Below, one piece after another: positions 50,387 to 58,203 of a stretch of DNA of 64,000 nt; the stretch's first letter is position 1; each line of letters opens with the position of its first letter. Origin of the DNA: Billgrantia sulfidoxydans (GTDB lineage: Bacteria > Pseudomonadota > Gammaproteobacteria > Pseudomonadales > Halomonadaceae); NCBI RefSeq assembly GCF_017868775.1, contig NZ_CP053381.1, positions 124,001 through 188,000 of the forward strand, read 5' to 3'. The position numbers were made by a program, and so were the translations under genes. The notes under the pieces were generated by a model. That model saw only the letters and a list, made by a program, of their open reading frames with translations. It did no database searches and was not told the origin of the DNA.

Positions 50387-50848
50387 ATGGGCGGGACGGT
50401 CATTACCTACGGCACCTTCGACATGTTCCATATCGGCCACCTGAACCTGCTGCGACGCCTGGCCGGCATGGGGAGCCGGCTGATCGTTGCGGTCTCCACC
50501 GACGAGTTCAACGCCGGCAAGGGCAAGCGCACCCTGATCCCTTTCGAGCAGCGCGCCGAGATCGTGCGCTCCATTCGTTACGTGGACGAGGTCATTCCCG
50601 AAACCAACTGGGATCAGAAGATCGATGACGTCCAGCGCTACGGGGTGTCGACCTTCGCCATCGGCGAGGACTGGCGCGGGCACTTCGACTTCCTCGCCCG
50701 CTACTGCGAGGTGGTCTACCTGCCGCGTACGGAGGGCGTTTCGACCACCGACCTGAAGCGTTCGCTCAATCGCTTCTGCAGCGTATCCCGTGAGGATCTG
50801 CTGCACGCCTTCGACGTGCTTGAGGCGCTGCGCAAGGACTTCGGCTGA
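50387..50848 (+). CDS. tagD: Glycerol-3-phosphate cytidylyltransferase (TagD-like)
   Basis: A 153-residue nucleotidyltransferase that makes CDP-glycerol from CTP and sn-glycerol 3-phosphate. The TYGTFDMFHIGHLNLL motif near residue 7 has the HIGH signature, and RTEGVSTTDLKR near residue 115 is the second CTP-binding motif of TagD. The TETNWD-like segment (PETNWDQKI) is also typical. The next gene encodes a CDP-glycerol-using transferase, so the two form a unit that adds glycerol phosphate. This pathway is best known from Gram-positive wall teichoic acid. Confidence 0.92.
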   Translation: MGGTVITYGTFDMFHIGHLNLLRRLAGMGSRLIVAVSTDEFNAGKGKRTLIPFEQRAEIVRSIRYVDEVIPETNWDQKIDDVQRYGVSTFAIGEDWRGHFDFLARYCEVVYLPRTEGVSTTDLKRSLNRFCSVSREDLLHAFDVLEALRKDFG

Positions 50849-50886
50849 CCTCTCTTCGCATCGGCCCTGCGGGCCGGGAGTCTCCA

Positions 50887-52104
50887 ATGCTCAATTACCT
50901 GACGCGCCTGGCGCGGCAGCTCGCCTGGCTGCCGCTGTGCGCCCTGGGCGCCTGCTTCCCGCGCAACGACCGACTCTGGGTGTTCGGTGCCTGGCATGGC
51001 CAGCAGTATGCCGACAATGCCCGCGCCCTCTACCGCCACGTCCATGCCCACGAGCCCGACCTTCGCGCCGTCTGGCTGACCCACAGCCGCGACGTGCTGC
51101 GCCGGGTGCAGGAGGAGGGGGGCGAAGCCGCCATGGCCTACTCGCTGCGGGGGATCCTGGTCTCGCTGCGTGCACGGCTGTTTCTGGTCACTCACTCCGC
51201 CGAGGACGTCAACGCCCATGCCTCCATCGGGGGCACCCTGATCAACCTCACCCACGGCACGCCGCTCAAGCGCTTCGGGCGTGATGCCCATGCTCGCTCG
51301 CAGCGCATCGGCGGCGTGACGCGGCTGTTCGACCGCTACCTGCGCCGGCTGCTGCCCGGCAAGCGCGGTCCGGATCAGGTGCTGGTGGCATCGAGCGTGG
51401 GGCGCGAGCGCATGATGTCGGCCTACGGGCTGCCTCGCGAGCGGGTGGTGGCGCTGGGCTACCCGCGCTGGGATGCCTTCCGCACGGATGCCGCGGGGCT
51501 GCTGCGCGGCGCCGGCATCGAGACCCGCACCTTCGCCGGCGTGCTGCTCTATGCCCCGACGCTGCGCATGCAGGGCAGGGGCGGGCTCGACGTGGCCCAG
51601 GGCAAGCGGCTCGAGGCCCTGCTGCCCTGGCTGGAGCGCGAGCGCCTGCTGCTGCTGGTGCGCGGTCACGCCTCGCTGAAGATGAGCGGCATCGCGGCGC
51701 TCGAGCGCCGTTCGGCCCACGTGCGCGAGGTGCCGGTCTCGCGCTTTGCCGACGTCAATGCCCTGCTGCCGGCCGTCGACCTGCTGCTGACCGACTACTC
51801 CAGCCTGATGTTCGACTACGCCTGCCTGCGCCGGCCGATCGTGCTGATGGCGCCGGACCTCGCGAACTACCTGAACGAGGACGTCGGCGTCTACGGCGAC
51901 TACTTCGCCGATGCGCCGGGGCCGGTGATCGAAGGCTGGCAGCAGCTGCCGGCGGCCTGGCGGGCGATCCAGGCGGGCGAGCACGACGCCGCCCTGGCGC
52001 GCTTCGTCGCGCGCCACGCGGCGCTCCACGACGGGCGCGTCTGCGAGCGCATCACGGCACACCTGCGCGCCTGTAGCCAACAGCCGGTGCCGCGCCACGC
52101 CTGA
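50887..52104 (+). CDS. CDP-glycerol glycerophosphotransferase family protein (TagB/TagF-like)
   Basis: A 405-residue protein with the C-terminal domain of TagB/TagF enzymes: NLTHGTPLKRFGRDA near residue 117 with the catalytic His, YAPTLRMQG near 218, and LLTDYSSLMFDYACLRRPIV near 300 (in part: TDYSSLMFDYACL). The N-terminus has a short amphipathic or membrane-associated region. It transfers glycerol phosphate from CDP-glycerol to a lipid-linked sugar. Whether it adds one unit (TagB-like) or polymerises (TagF-like) is not decided by sequence; its size is nearer TagB. It lies 38 bp after tagD. Confidence 0.88.
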   Translation: MLNYLTRLARQLAWLPLCALGACFPRNDRLWVFGAWHGQQYADNARALYRHVHAHEPDLRAVWLTHSRDVLRRVQEEGGEAAMAYSLRGILVSLRARLFLVTHSAEDVNAHASIGGTLINLTHGTPLKRFGRDAHARSQRIGGVTRLFDRYLRRLLPGKRGPDQVLVASSVGRERMMSAYGLPRERVVALGYPRWDAFRTDAAGLLRGAGIETRTFAGVLLYAPTLRMQGRGGLDVAQGKRLEALLPWLERERLLLLVRGHASLKMSGIAALERRSAHVREVPVSRFADVNALLPAVDLLLTDYSSLMFDYACLRRPIVLMAPDLANYLNEDVGVYGDYFADAPGPVIEGWQQLPAAWRAIQAGEHDAALARFVARHAALHDGRVCERITAHLRACSQQPVPRHA

Positions 52105-52149
52105 GCACGGACGCCCTTCCTCAACCTGACGAACAATAACGGGTCCTCC

Positions 52150-52863
52150 ATGAGCCAGATCCAGATATCTCCGGAACGTCTGTCGCGGGACTACTACCGA
52201 TTCCAGCGCTACAACTCCAAGCAGCGCATGCTGGCCTACTGGCATCAGCTCAAGCTGATCGAGGAGTGTCGCCCCGCCACGCTGCTGGAGGTCGGTGTCG
52301 GCTCCGGCATCGTCACCGCGTACCTGCGCCACCAAGGGGTGAGCGTGACGACGCTGGACATCAACCCTGCCCTGCGCCCCGACCATGTCGGCTCCATCCT
52401 GCGTCCCCCGCCGGCGCTGGCGGAGCGCCGCTTCGACATGGTGCTGTGCTCGCGGGTGCTGCATCACCTGCCGTTCGATGAGTTCCCCCAGGCGCTGTCG
52501 ATGCTCTCCCGGCTGACCGGGAAACATTGCCTGCTGACCCTGCCGGTGAACGACTTCCGCCTCTACTGCCTGCTGCGCCTTACCTCCACCTCGCCGTACA
52601 CGCTTTCGCTGCCGTTGCCGCTGGCCCTCAAGCGGGCCTGGCAGCGTAGACGCGGGCGCACCTCGGGCAGCGGGCTGTGGCAGATCGATGCCTCGCCGGC
52701 GACCTCGCGCCGGCGGGTGATCGCCGAGATCGGGCGTTACTTCGACTGCCTGCGGCACTACCCGGTCCCGGAGGACCGCTCGCACATGGTCTACCTGCTC
52801 CGCCCCAGGCCTGCCGCTGTCGCGGCGGAGCGCCCCGTGGGGGAGGACGTCCGGTGCGTATGA
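52150..52863 (+). CDS. Class I SAM-dependent methyltransferase
   Basis: A 237-residue methyltransferase with the SAM-binding motif I LLEVGVGSGIVTAYL near residue 42, motif II TLDINPAL near 65 and a post-motif CSRVLHHLPFDEF near 100. It probably methylates a sugar or terminal phosphate in the repeat unit. No acceptor can be inferred. Its stop overlaps the next gene by 4 bases (ATGA). Confidence 0.85.
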   Translation: MSQIQISPERLSRDYYRFQRYNSKQRMLAYWHQLKLIEECRPATLLEVGVGSGIVTAYLRHQGVSVTTLDINPALRPDHVGSILRPPPALAERRFDMVLCSRVLHHLPFDEFPQALSMLSRLTGKHCLLTLPVNDFRLYCLLRLTSTSPYTLSLPLPLALKRAWQRRRGRTSGSGLWQIDASPATSRRRVIAEIGRYFDCLRHYPVPEDRSHMVYLLRPRPAAVAAERPVGEDVRCV

Positions 52864-54032
52864 CCGAAACGGCCGGGGGCGCGGCGCAGGCGCTGCCGGT
52901 CGTCAGGCGCCGCGTGCTGGTGATCGGCGGTACGGCTCGCTCGCTGAGCAATTTCCGGGGGCCGCTGCTGAAGCTGCTCGGCGAGCGTGGCCACCGCATC
53001 GTCGCCGCGGCGCACCCGGATGCCTCCGCCGAGGGGGTGCGGCGCGAGCTGGCGGCGCTGTCGATTCCCTTCGAGCCGCTCGCGATCGGGCGGGGCGGCC
53101 TCGACCCGCTGGAGGATTGGCGCACCGCACGGGCGATTCGCGCCCTGATAGCGCGCCATGCGCCCGAGGTGCTCATCGCCTACACCGCCAAGCCGGTGAT
53201 CTACGCCGGGCTGGCGGTACGCGACCAGCCGGGGGTGCGCTTCCATCCGATGATCACCGGGCTCGGCTACGCCTTCTCCGAGGCACGTGGCGCGAAGCGC
53301 AGCCTGTTGCATGCCCTGCTGACCCGGCTCTACCGGCGCGCGCTGGCCAACGCCCACACCACCATCTTCCAGAACCCCGATGACCAGGCGCTGTTCCGTG
53401 AGTGCGGCCTGCTCTCGCCGACGGCGCGCTCGGCGGTCGTCGACGGCTCGGGGGTCGATGTCGACCTCTTTCCCCCCCGTCCGCTGCCCCGGGAGCCGGT
53501 GTTCCTGATGCTGGCGCGGCTGATGGTGGAGAAGGGCGTGCGTGTCTACGTCGAGGCCGCCCGCCTCGTCCACGAGCGCTACCCCCAGGCGCGATTCCAG
53601 CTCGCCGGCGCGCTGGACCCCAACCCGTCCAGCGTGCGGCCCGAGGAACTCGCCGCCTGGCAGGCGGCCGGCGACATCGAGTACCTGGGCAAGCTGGAAT
53701 CGGTTCAGGCAGCGCTGGCCGGCTGCCGCTGTTACGTCCTGCCCTCCTGGTATCGCGAGGGCATCCCGCGTTCGGTGCTCGAAGCGATGGCCACCGGGCG
53801 CCCCATCATCACCACCGATTCGCCCGGCTGCCGCGAGACGGTCGAGCCGGGCATCAACGGGTGGCGGGTCGAGCCGCGCAGCGCTCGCGCCCTGGCCGAC
53901 GCCATGCTGGCCCTGATCGAGGCCGACGACACGGCCGTGGCGGCCATGGCTCGCGCCAGTCTGGAGCAGGTCGAGAGGCGCTATGACGTGCGCCGGGTCA
54001 ACCGCCAGCTGCTCGAGATCACTCAGCTCTAG
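52860..54032 (+). CDS. Glycosyltransferase family 4 (PglA-like)
   Basis: A 390-residue GT-B retaining glycosyltransferase. The N-terminal domain starts VLVIGGTARSLSNFRGPLL near residue 20 (in part: GGTARSLSNFRGPLL), and the donor-binding domain has LARLMVEKGV near 220 and the E-x7-E motif in YREGIPRSVLEAMATGRPII near 297 (in part: REGIPRSVLEAM). It resembles PglA-type enzymes that add the second sugar to undecaprenyl-linked diNAc-bacillosamine. The ATG at 52860 overlaps the methyltransferase stop. Confidence 0.88.
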   Translation: MTETAGGAAQALPVVRRRVLVIGGTARSLSNFRGPLLKLLGERGHRIVAAAHPDASAEGVRRELAALSIPFEPLAIGRGGLDPLEDWRTARAIRALIARHAPEVLIAYTAKPVIYAGLAVRDQPGVRFHPMITGLGYAFSEARGAKRSLLHALLTRLYRRALANAHTTIFQNPDDQALFRECGLLSPTARSAVVDGSGVDVDLFPPRPLPREPVFLMLARLMVEKGVRVYVEAARLVHERYPQARFQLAGALDPNPSSVRPEELAAWQAAGDIEYLGKLESVQAALAGCRCYVLPSWYREGIPRSVLEAMATGRPIITTDSPGCRETVEPGINGWRVEPRSARALADAMLALIEADDTAVAAMARASLEQVERRYDVRRVNRQLLEITQL

Positions 54033-54046
54033 TCGAGGAGGTTCGC

Positions 54047-55246
54047 ATGGGCAACGAGACCAGAGTAATGCTCACTCATGGCTGGTGTCGCAGCAGTTAT
54101 TCGGCGCTGCGTGGTCTGGCGCGCCGGGGCGTGCCGGTGGTGGTCGCCGATACGGCGAGGGTGGGCATGTGCCAGGCATCACGCCTGACGCGGGGCCGCG
54201 GACGCTATCGCTCGCCCTATGCCGACCCGGATGGCTTCGTCGACGATATCGCTGCCCTGTGCGAACGTCATCGCATCGGTCTGCTGCTGCCCGGGCACGA
54301 GGAGGGCGAGCTGCTGGCGCAGGCCCGTGAGGCGGGCCGGCTGCCGGCCGGCGTGTCGCTGCCGCTGGCCAACGTCGACAGCTTGGTACGGGTCAACGAC
54401 AAGGATCGAATCAGCCGGCTGGCGCGGGACCTGGATGTGCCGGTAGCGCCGATCGTCGACTACCGGACGCCGGCCGAAGCCGGCGCACGGACCGACAGCA
54501 CACGCGAGTACGTGGCGCGGGCGCGGCGTGGCAACAGCTCCAAGGGGGTGCGTTTTGCCCGCGGCGGTGCGGCCCTGACCGCCGCGCTGGAACGCATGGT
54601 CGACGACTTCGCCCTGGATCCCGCACGGCTTCCCATCGTTCAGGAGTGTGTCGCCGGCGACGGCTGGGGCGTCTCCTGTCTCTACTGGTACGGCGAGCGC
54701 ATCGCCTCGTTCACCCATCACCGCCTGCAGGAGAAGATCGCCACGGGCGGCACCAGCACCCTGCGCGTCAGCGCCGCACATCCTGCGCTGGAGGCCGATG
54801 CCCATCGCCTGCTCGATGCGCTGGGCTGGCATGGCCTGGCCATGCTGGAGTTCAAGTTCGACCCCACCAGCGGACGTCACGTCTTCATCGAGATCAATCC
54901 GCGCCTGTGGGGCTCCATCGACCTGGCGTTGAGCGCCGGGGTCAACTTTCCCTGGCTGCTCTACCTGGCCGAGACTCGCGGTCCGGCCGTGGCCCGCGCC
55001 CACTTCCGGCCGGGGCGCAGCGGGGTGGTCTCGCGCTGGCTGCTGGGCGACCTGTTGCGCCGGCTGGACCTGCTGCGGCGCGGGCGGCTGCGCGACGGCC
55101 TGGGTGTGGACGGGACCCGCGCTCACGCCTACGACGACTTCAAGCTCGACGACCCCTTGGTGCTGTTCGGCGAGGCGCTCTACTACCTCGCCAAGGGGGT
55201 CACCATGCACAGCCTCAATCCCGTCGAAGCGGGCATGGTGCGCTGA
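54047..55246 (+). CDS. ATP-grasp ligase of polysaccharide biosynthesis
   Basis: A 399-residue ATP-grasp protein (carbamoyl-phosphate synthase large-chain-like fold). Motifs include VNDKDRISRLARDL near residue 120, ARRGNSSKGVRF near 160 (ATP-binding Lys and Gly loop), IVQECVAGDGWGVS near 198, LEFKFD near 266 and the metal-binding FIEINPRLWGSIDLA near 281. Such enzymes join a carboxylate to an amine with ATP. It lies one base before a phosphoglycosyl transferase gene. In Neisseria PglB2 an ATP-grasp domain is fused to that transferase and puts a glyceramido group on the 4-amino sugar, so amidation of an amino sugar is proposed here. Confidence 0.82.
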   Translation: MGNETRVMLTHGWCRSSYSALRGLARRGVPVVVADTARVGMCQASRLTRGRGRYRSPYADPDGFVDDIAALCERHRIGLLLPGHEEGELLAQAREAGRLPAGVSLPLANVDSLVRVNDKDRISRLARDLDVPVAPIVDYRTPAEAGARTDSTREYVARARRGNSSKGVRFARGGAALTAALERMVDDFALDPARLPIVQECVAGDGWGVSCLYWYGERIASFTHHRLQEKIATGGTSTLRVSAAHPALEADAHRLLDALGWHGLAMLEFKFDPTSGRHVFIEINPRLWGSIDLALSAGVNFPWLLYLAETRGPAVARAHFRPGRSGVVSRWLLGDLLRRLDLLRRGRLRDGLGVDGTRAHAYDDFKLDDPLVLFGEALYYLAKGVTMHSLNPVEAGMVR

Positions 55247-55247
55247 G

Positions 55248-55925
55248 ATGCGCCCGTACCAGCAGCACCTCGAGGCGCCGCTGCCGCGCGAACTTGGCCT
55301 GACGCCGGCGCAGCGTTTCCTCAAGCGTGCCTTCGACCTCGTCCTTGCGGCGGCGCTGCTGCTGCTGCTGCTGCCGCTGATCCTGGTGGCCGCCTGGGCC
55401 GCGGCGCGGGATACCCAGGCCTCGGGCTTCTTCGTGCAGGAGCGTGTCGGCCGCGACGGGCGTCCCTTCCGCGTGATCAAGCTGCGTACCATGCGCCCCC
55501 AGGCGGGCACCAGCGTGACCACGCTCGACGATCCGCGCATCACGCGGCTTGGGCGTATTCTGCGGCGCAGCAAGCTCGACGAGCTGCCCCAACTGTTCAA
55601 CGTACTCGCCGGGCACATGAGCTTCGTCGGGCCTCGCCCCGACGTGCCGGGCTTCGCCGACCTCCTCGACGAGCAGGACCGGGTGATCCTCGCCGTGCGT
55701 CCGGGTATCACGGGTCCCGCTACCCTCAAGTACCGCGACGAGGAGCGCCTGCTGGCCGGCGTGGCGGACCCCGAGCGCTACAACCGCGAGGTGATCTTTC
55801 CCGACAAGGTGCGGCTCAACCGGGACTACGTCCTGCACTGGTCCTTCGGCCGCGACCTGGGCTACCTCTGGCGCACGCTCTTTCCCTCAGGCAATGCAGC
55901 ACGATCCGAGGAGCAACCGGAATGA
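55248..55925 (+). CDS. Small phosphoglycosyl transferase (PglC/WcaJ C-terminal type)
   Basis: A 225-residue monotopic enzyme that moves a phospho-sugar from a UDP-sugar to undecaprenyl phosphate and so starts each repeat unit. Features are the KRAFDLVLAAALLLLLLPLI reentrant helix near residue 26 (in part: RAFDLVLAAALLL), the FFVQERVGRDGRPFRVIKLRTM region (in part: QERVGRDGRPFRVIKLRTM), the catalytic LDELPQLFNVLAGHMSFVGPRP block (in part: DELPQLFNVLAGHMS) and YRDEERLL. It has the short PglC form, without the four extra helices of WbaP or WcaJ. The stop overlaps the aminotransferase start (ATGA). Confidence 0.92.
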   Translation: MRPYQQHLEAPLPRELGLTPAQRFLKRAFDLVLAAALLLLLLPLILVAAWAAARDTQASGFFVQERVGRDGRPFRVIKLRTMRPQAGTSVTTLDDPRITRLGRILRRSKLDELPQLFNVLAGHMSFVGPRPDVPGFADLLDEQDRVILAVRPGITGPATLKYRDEERLLAGVADPERYNREVIFPDKVRLNRDYVLHWSFGRDLGYLWRTLFPSGNAARSEEQPE

Positions 55926-57178
55926 CTCAACCCAAGGCATGGCCCTTCCACGAGGAGGATGAACGCGAGGCGGTGGAGCGTGTCCTGCGCTCGGGCCGCG
56001 TCAACTACTGGAACGGTGAGGAGGGGCGAAGCTTCGAGGAGGAGTTCGCCGCCTTCCATGGCGTGCCGCATGCCATCGCCCTGGCCAACGGTACCGTGGC
56101 GCTGGAGCTGGCGCTGCATGCGCTGGGCGTTGGGCCTGGCGACGAAGTGGTGGTGACGCCACGCAGCTTCATGGCTTCGGTCTCCTGCGTGGTGGCCCGC
56201 GGTGCGCGGCCGGTGTTCGCCGACGTCGATCCCGACTCCGGCAATCTCTGCGTGGAGAGCGTGGCAGCGGTACTCACCCCGCGGACTCGAGCCATCGTGG
56301 CGGTGCACCTGGCCGGCTGGCCCTGTGACCTGGATGGCCTGCGTCGACTGGCCGATACCTGTGGCCTGTGGCTGATCGAGGATTGCGCCCAGGCCCACGG
56401 TGCCACCTGGCGCGGGCGTCCGGTCGGCAGCGTCGGCGACGCGGCCGCGTTCTCGTTCTGTACCGACAAGATCATCTCGACGGGCGGCGAGGGCGGCATG
56501 CTGCTGCTCAAGGACGAAGCGGCCTGGCGGCGCGCCTGGAGCTACAAGGACCATGGCAAGTCGTGGTCCGCGGTGCAGGGCGTGCACCCGCCGGGGTTCC
56601 GCTGGTTGCACGACGACTTCGGCACCAACTGGCGCATGACCGAGATGCAGGCGGCGATCGGCCGTTGCCAGCTGCGCAAGCTGCCGCGATGGCTCGAACG
56701 GCGCCGCGAGAACGCGGCCTACCTGAGCCAGCGGCTCGGCGGTCTGCCGGGCCTGCGCGTGCCGCAGCCACCGCCCGAGGCCGGCCATGCCTGGTACAAG
56801 TTCTACGCCTTCGTCGAGCCCGATCGGCTATGTGCCGGCTGGGATCGCGACGCCGTGGTGGCGGCCATCCAGGCCGCTGGCGTGACCTGCCTGCACGGCG
56901 GCTGCAGCGAGATCTACCGCGAGCGCGCCTTCGACGGCACCGGCTGGCGTCCGCCGTCGCGGCTGCCGATAGCGCAGCGTCTCGGCGAGACCAGCCTGAT
57001 GCTGCTGGTCGATCCCACCCAGACACCGGAGCGGCTGGCCACGGTCGCCTCGGCGGTCGAACACACCCTGGAGGAGGCAAGCCATGTCGACCATGGTCGC
57101 CACGACGCTCCAGCGCTGCCGGCGGTTGTACCGGCGGATCTGGCGGCGGGTCGGTCCCAGGCAGTATCCCGTCCCTGA
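55922..57178 (+). CDS. DegT/DnrJ/EryC1-family sugar aminotransferase
   Basis: A 418-residue PLP enzyme that aminates a keto-sugar nucleotide. The N-terminal FHEEDEREAVERVLRSG, the GTVALELALHAL region near residue 58, EDCAQAHGA near 153 and the PLP-Lys segment SFCTDKIISTGGEGGM near 180 fit the family. With the dehydratase at 45309 it would give a UDP-4-amino-4,6-dideoxy-GlcNAc. The last 32 residues (from about 387) lack family character and are read in a frame that overlaps the next gene by 95 bp, so the original stop has probably been lost. Confidence 0.9.
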   Translation: MTQPKAWPFHEEDEREAVERVLRSGRVNYWNGEEGRSFEEEFAAFHGVPHAIALANGTVALELALHALGVGPGDEVVVTPRSFMASVSCVVARGARPVFADVDPDSGNLCVESVAAVLTPRTRAIVAVHLAGWPCDLDGLRRLADTCGLWLIEDCAQAHGATWRGRPVGSVGDAAAFSFCTDKIISTGGEGGMLLLKDEAAWRRAWSYKDHGKSWSAVQGVHPPGFRWLHDDFGTNWRMTEMQAAIGRCQLRKLPRWLERRRENAAYLSQRLGGLPGLRVPQPPPEAGHAWYKFYAFVEPDRLCAGWDRDAVVAAIQAAGVTCLHGGCSEIYRERAFDGTGWRPPSRLPIAQRLGETSLMLLVDPTQTPERLATVASAVEHTLEEASHVDHGRHDAPALPAVVPADLAAGRSQAVSRP

Positions 57179-58088
57179 CCTGAGCCGGGAGGCGGTGGGC
57201 CCCCTGGAGGCCTTTTACGCCCATCGTGGCACCCCCTGTCTCATCCACTGCCGGCTGGCCGACTGCCGTTGGTTCGGACCCACCGGCATCGCCTACGGCC
57301 GCGACTCGCTGCACCCTTATGTGCAGAGCCTGCGCCAATACCTGGACGGTGAGTGCCGAAGCTATCGCGGGAGCTGCCTGGAAGCCTATTGGCAGCACTG
57401 GCAACCGGCGACGCTGGCCGCCTCGCTGGGCGTGCCGCTGGAAAGTGCCCACCCCTGGCTCCGGTTGGCGCCGCCCCTGAGCGATTTCATGCCATGGAGT
57501 GACGTGCGCCAGCTGCACCTGCTGCGCACCCTGGCCGAATTGGCGTCGCAGGATAACGGCGAGGAGCCGTCGCTGATATCCGAGACCACGGTGCGTCAGG
57601 TGGGGCCCAAGCCGGACTGGTTCGGCGAGCGGCGCCTGAACCAACTGGTCGCGCTGCACCGGGCCATCCTGCAGGAGGGGTATCGCCAGCGCGCCTCCCA
57701 GCGGCTGGAGTATTTCCACCAGCACATCGTGATCGATACGCTCGCGCGCGGTGACGAAGTACGCTTCGTGGTGGCCAATGGCCAGCATCGCGCCTCGGTG
57801 CTCTCGGTGCTCGGCTACGCTAGCGTGCCGGCCCTGGTGCACGTATCGCATCGCCGGGGGCCATCCCTGGTGCGCCGCGAGGACTGCCTCAGTTGGCCAG
57901 CGGTGCGGCAGGGCATCCTCACCGCGGACCAGGCCCTGGAAATCTTCGACCGAGTCTTCGAGGGGCGCCCGCCGCCCGGTTTCCCGCGCCTGGCGCGCGC
58001 GGGCGAAGCGACCCCGGCGCCGCGCGAGCTCGAGATGACGCCATGTGCGCAGGTGATGCCGGAGGGCTCGCCAACCGATCGTCACTGA
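57084..58088 (+). CDS. ParB/sulfiredoxin-like domain protein of unknown function
   Basis: A 334-residue protein at the end of the exopolysaccharide operon. It starts at ATG 57084 with a strong GGAGGAGG site inside the 3' end of the aminotransferase gene. Near residue 225 the sequence FVVANGQHRASVLSVLGYASVP (in part: VVANGQHRASVLSVLGYA) resembles the nucleotide-binding GxHR motif of ParB/Srx-fold domains, but there is no helix-turn-helix and no partition context. The N-terminal half is not recognised. ParB-like folds can act as NTP-dependent enzymes, so a kinase or ligase role on the polymer is conceivable; none is shown. Confidence 0.6.
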   Translation: MSTMVATTLQRCRRLYRRIWRRVGPRQYPVPDLSREAVGPLEAFYAHRGTPCLIHCRLADCRWFGPTGIAYGRDSLHPYVQSLRQYLDGECRSYRGSCLEAYWQHWQPATLAASLGVPLESAHPWLRLAPPLSDFMPWSDVRQLHLLRTLAELASQDNGEEPSLISETTVRQVGPKPDWFGERRLNQLVALHRAILQEGYRQRASQRLEYFHQHIVIDTLARGDEVRFVVANGQHRASVLSVLGYASVPALVHVSHRRGPSLVRREDCLSWPAVRQGILTADQALEIFDRVFEGRPPPGFPRLARAGEATPAPRELEMTPCAQVMPEGSPTDRH

Positions 58089-58105
58089 CGCGCCCCCGCA
58101 TTACG

Positions 58106-58138
58106 ACGAGGCCGCCACGCACTGCGTGGCGGCCTCGT
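58106..58138 (+). terminator. Terminator hairpin of the exopolysaccharide operon
   Basis: ACGAGGCCGCCACGCA (58106-58121) pairs perfectly with TGCGTGGCGGCCTCGT (58123-58138), leaving effectively a very small loop. It lies 17 bp after the last gene and 36 bp before the deo operator. There is no U-tract, but stem strength and position fit a terminator. Confidence 0.7.
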
Positions 58139-58158
58139 TGCGTCTGGCGCCGCGGATG

Positions 58159-58186
58159 TTGGAAGTGTCACACTGAATGTTATAGA
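58159..58186 (+). promoter_or_regulatory. Putative deo operon promoter
   Basis: TTGGAA (58159-58164) and TATAGA (58181-58186), separated by 16 bp, resemble -35 and -10 elements. The -10 is covered by the DeoR-type operator, so bound repressor would block RNA polymerase. Confidence 0.5.
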
Positions 58187-58196
58187 TTTAACATTC
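58175..58196. promoter_or_regulatory. DeoR-type operator
   Basis: GAATGTTA and TAACATTC are perfect inverted arms around TAGATT. The core TGTTA-N6-TAACA (58178-58193) is 16 bp long and has the same half-sites and spacing as the E. coli DeoR operator (TGTTAGAATTCTAACA). It lies 143 bp before nupC. The only other notable feature between it and nupC is a set of short tandem repeats. Confidence 0.8.
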
Positions 58197-58203
58197 GCAT
58201 GAT

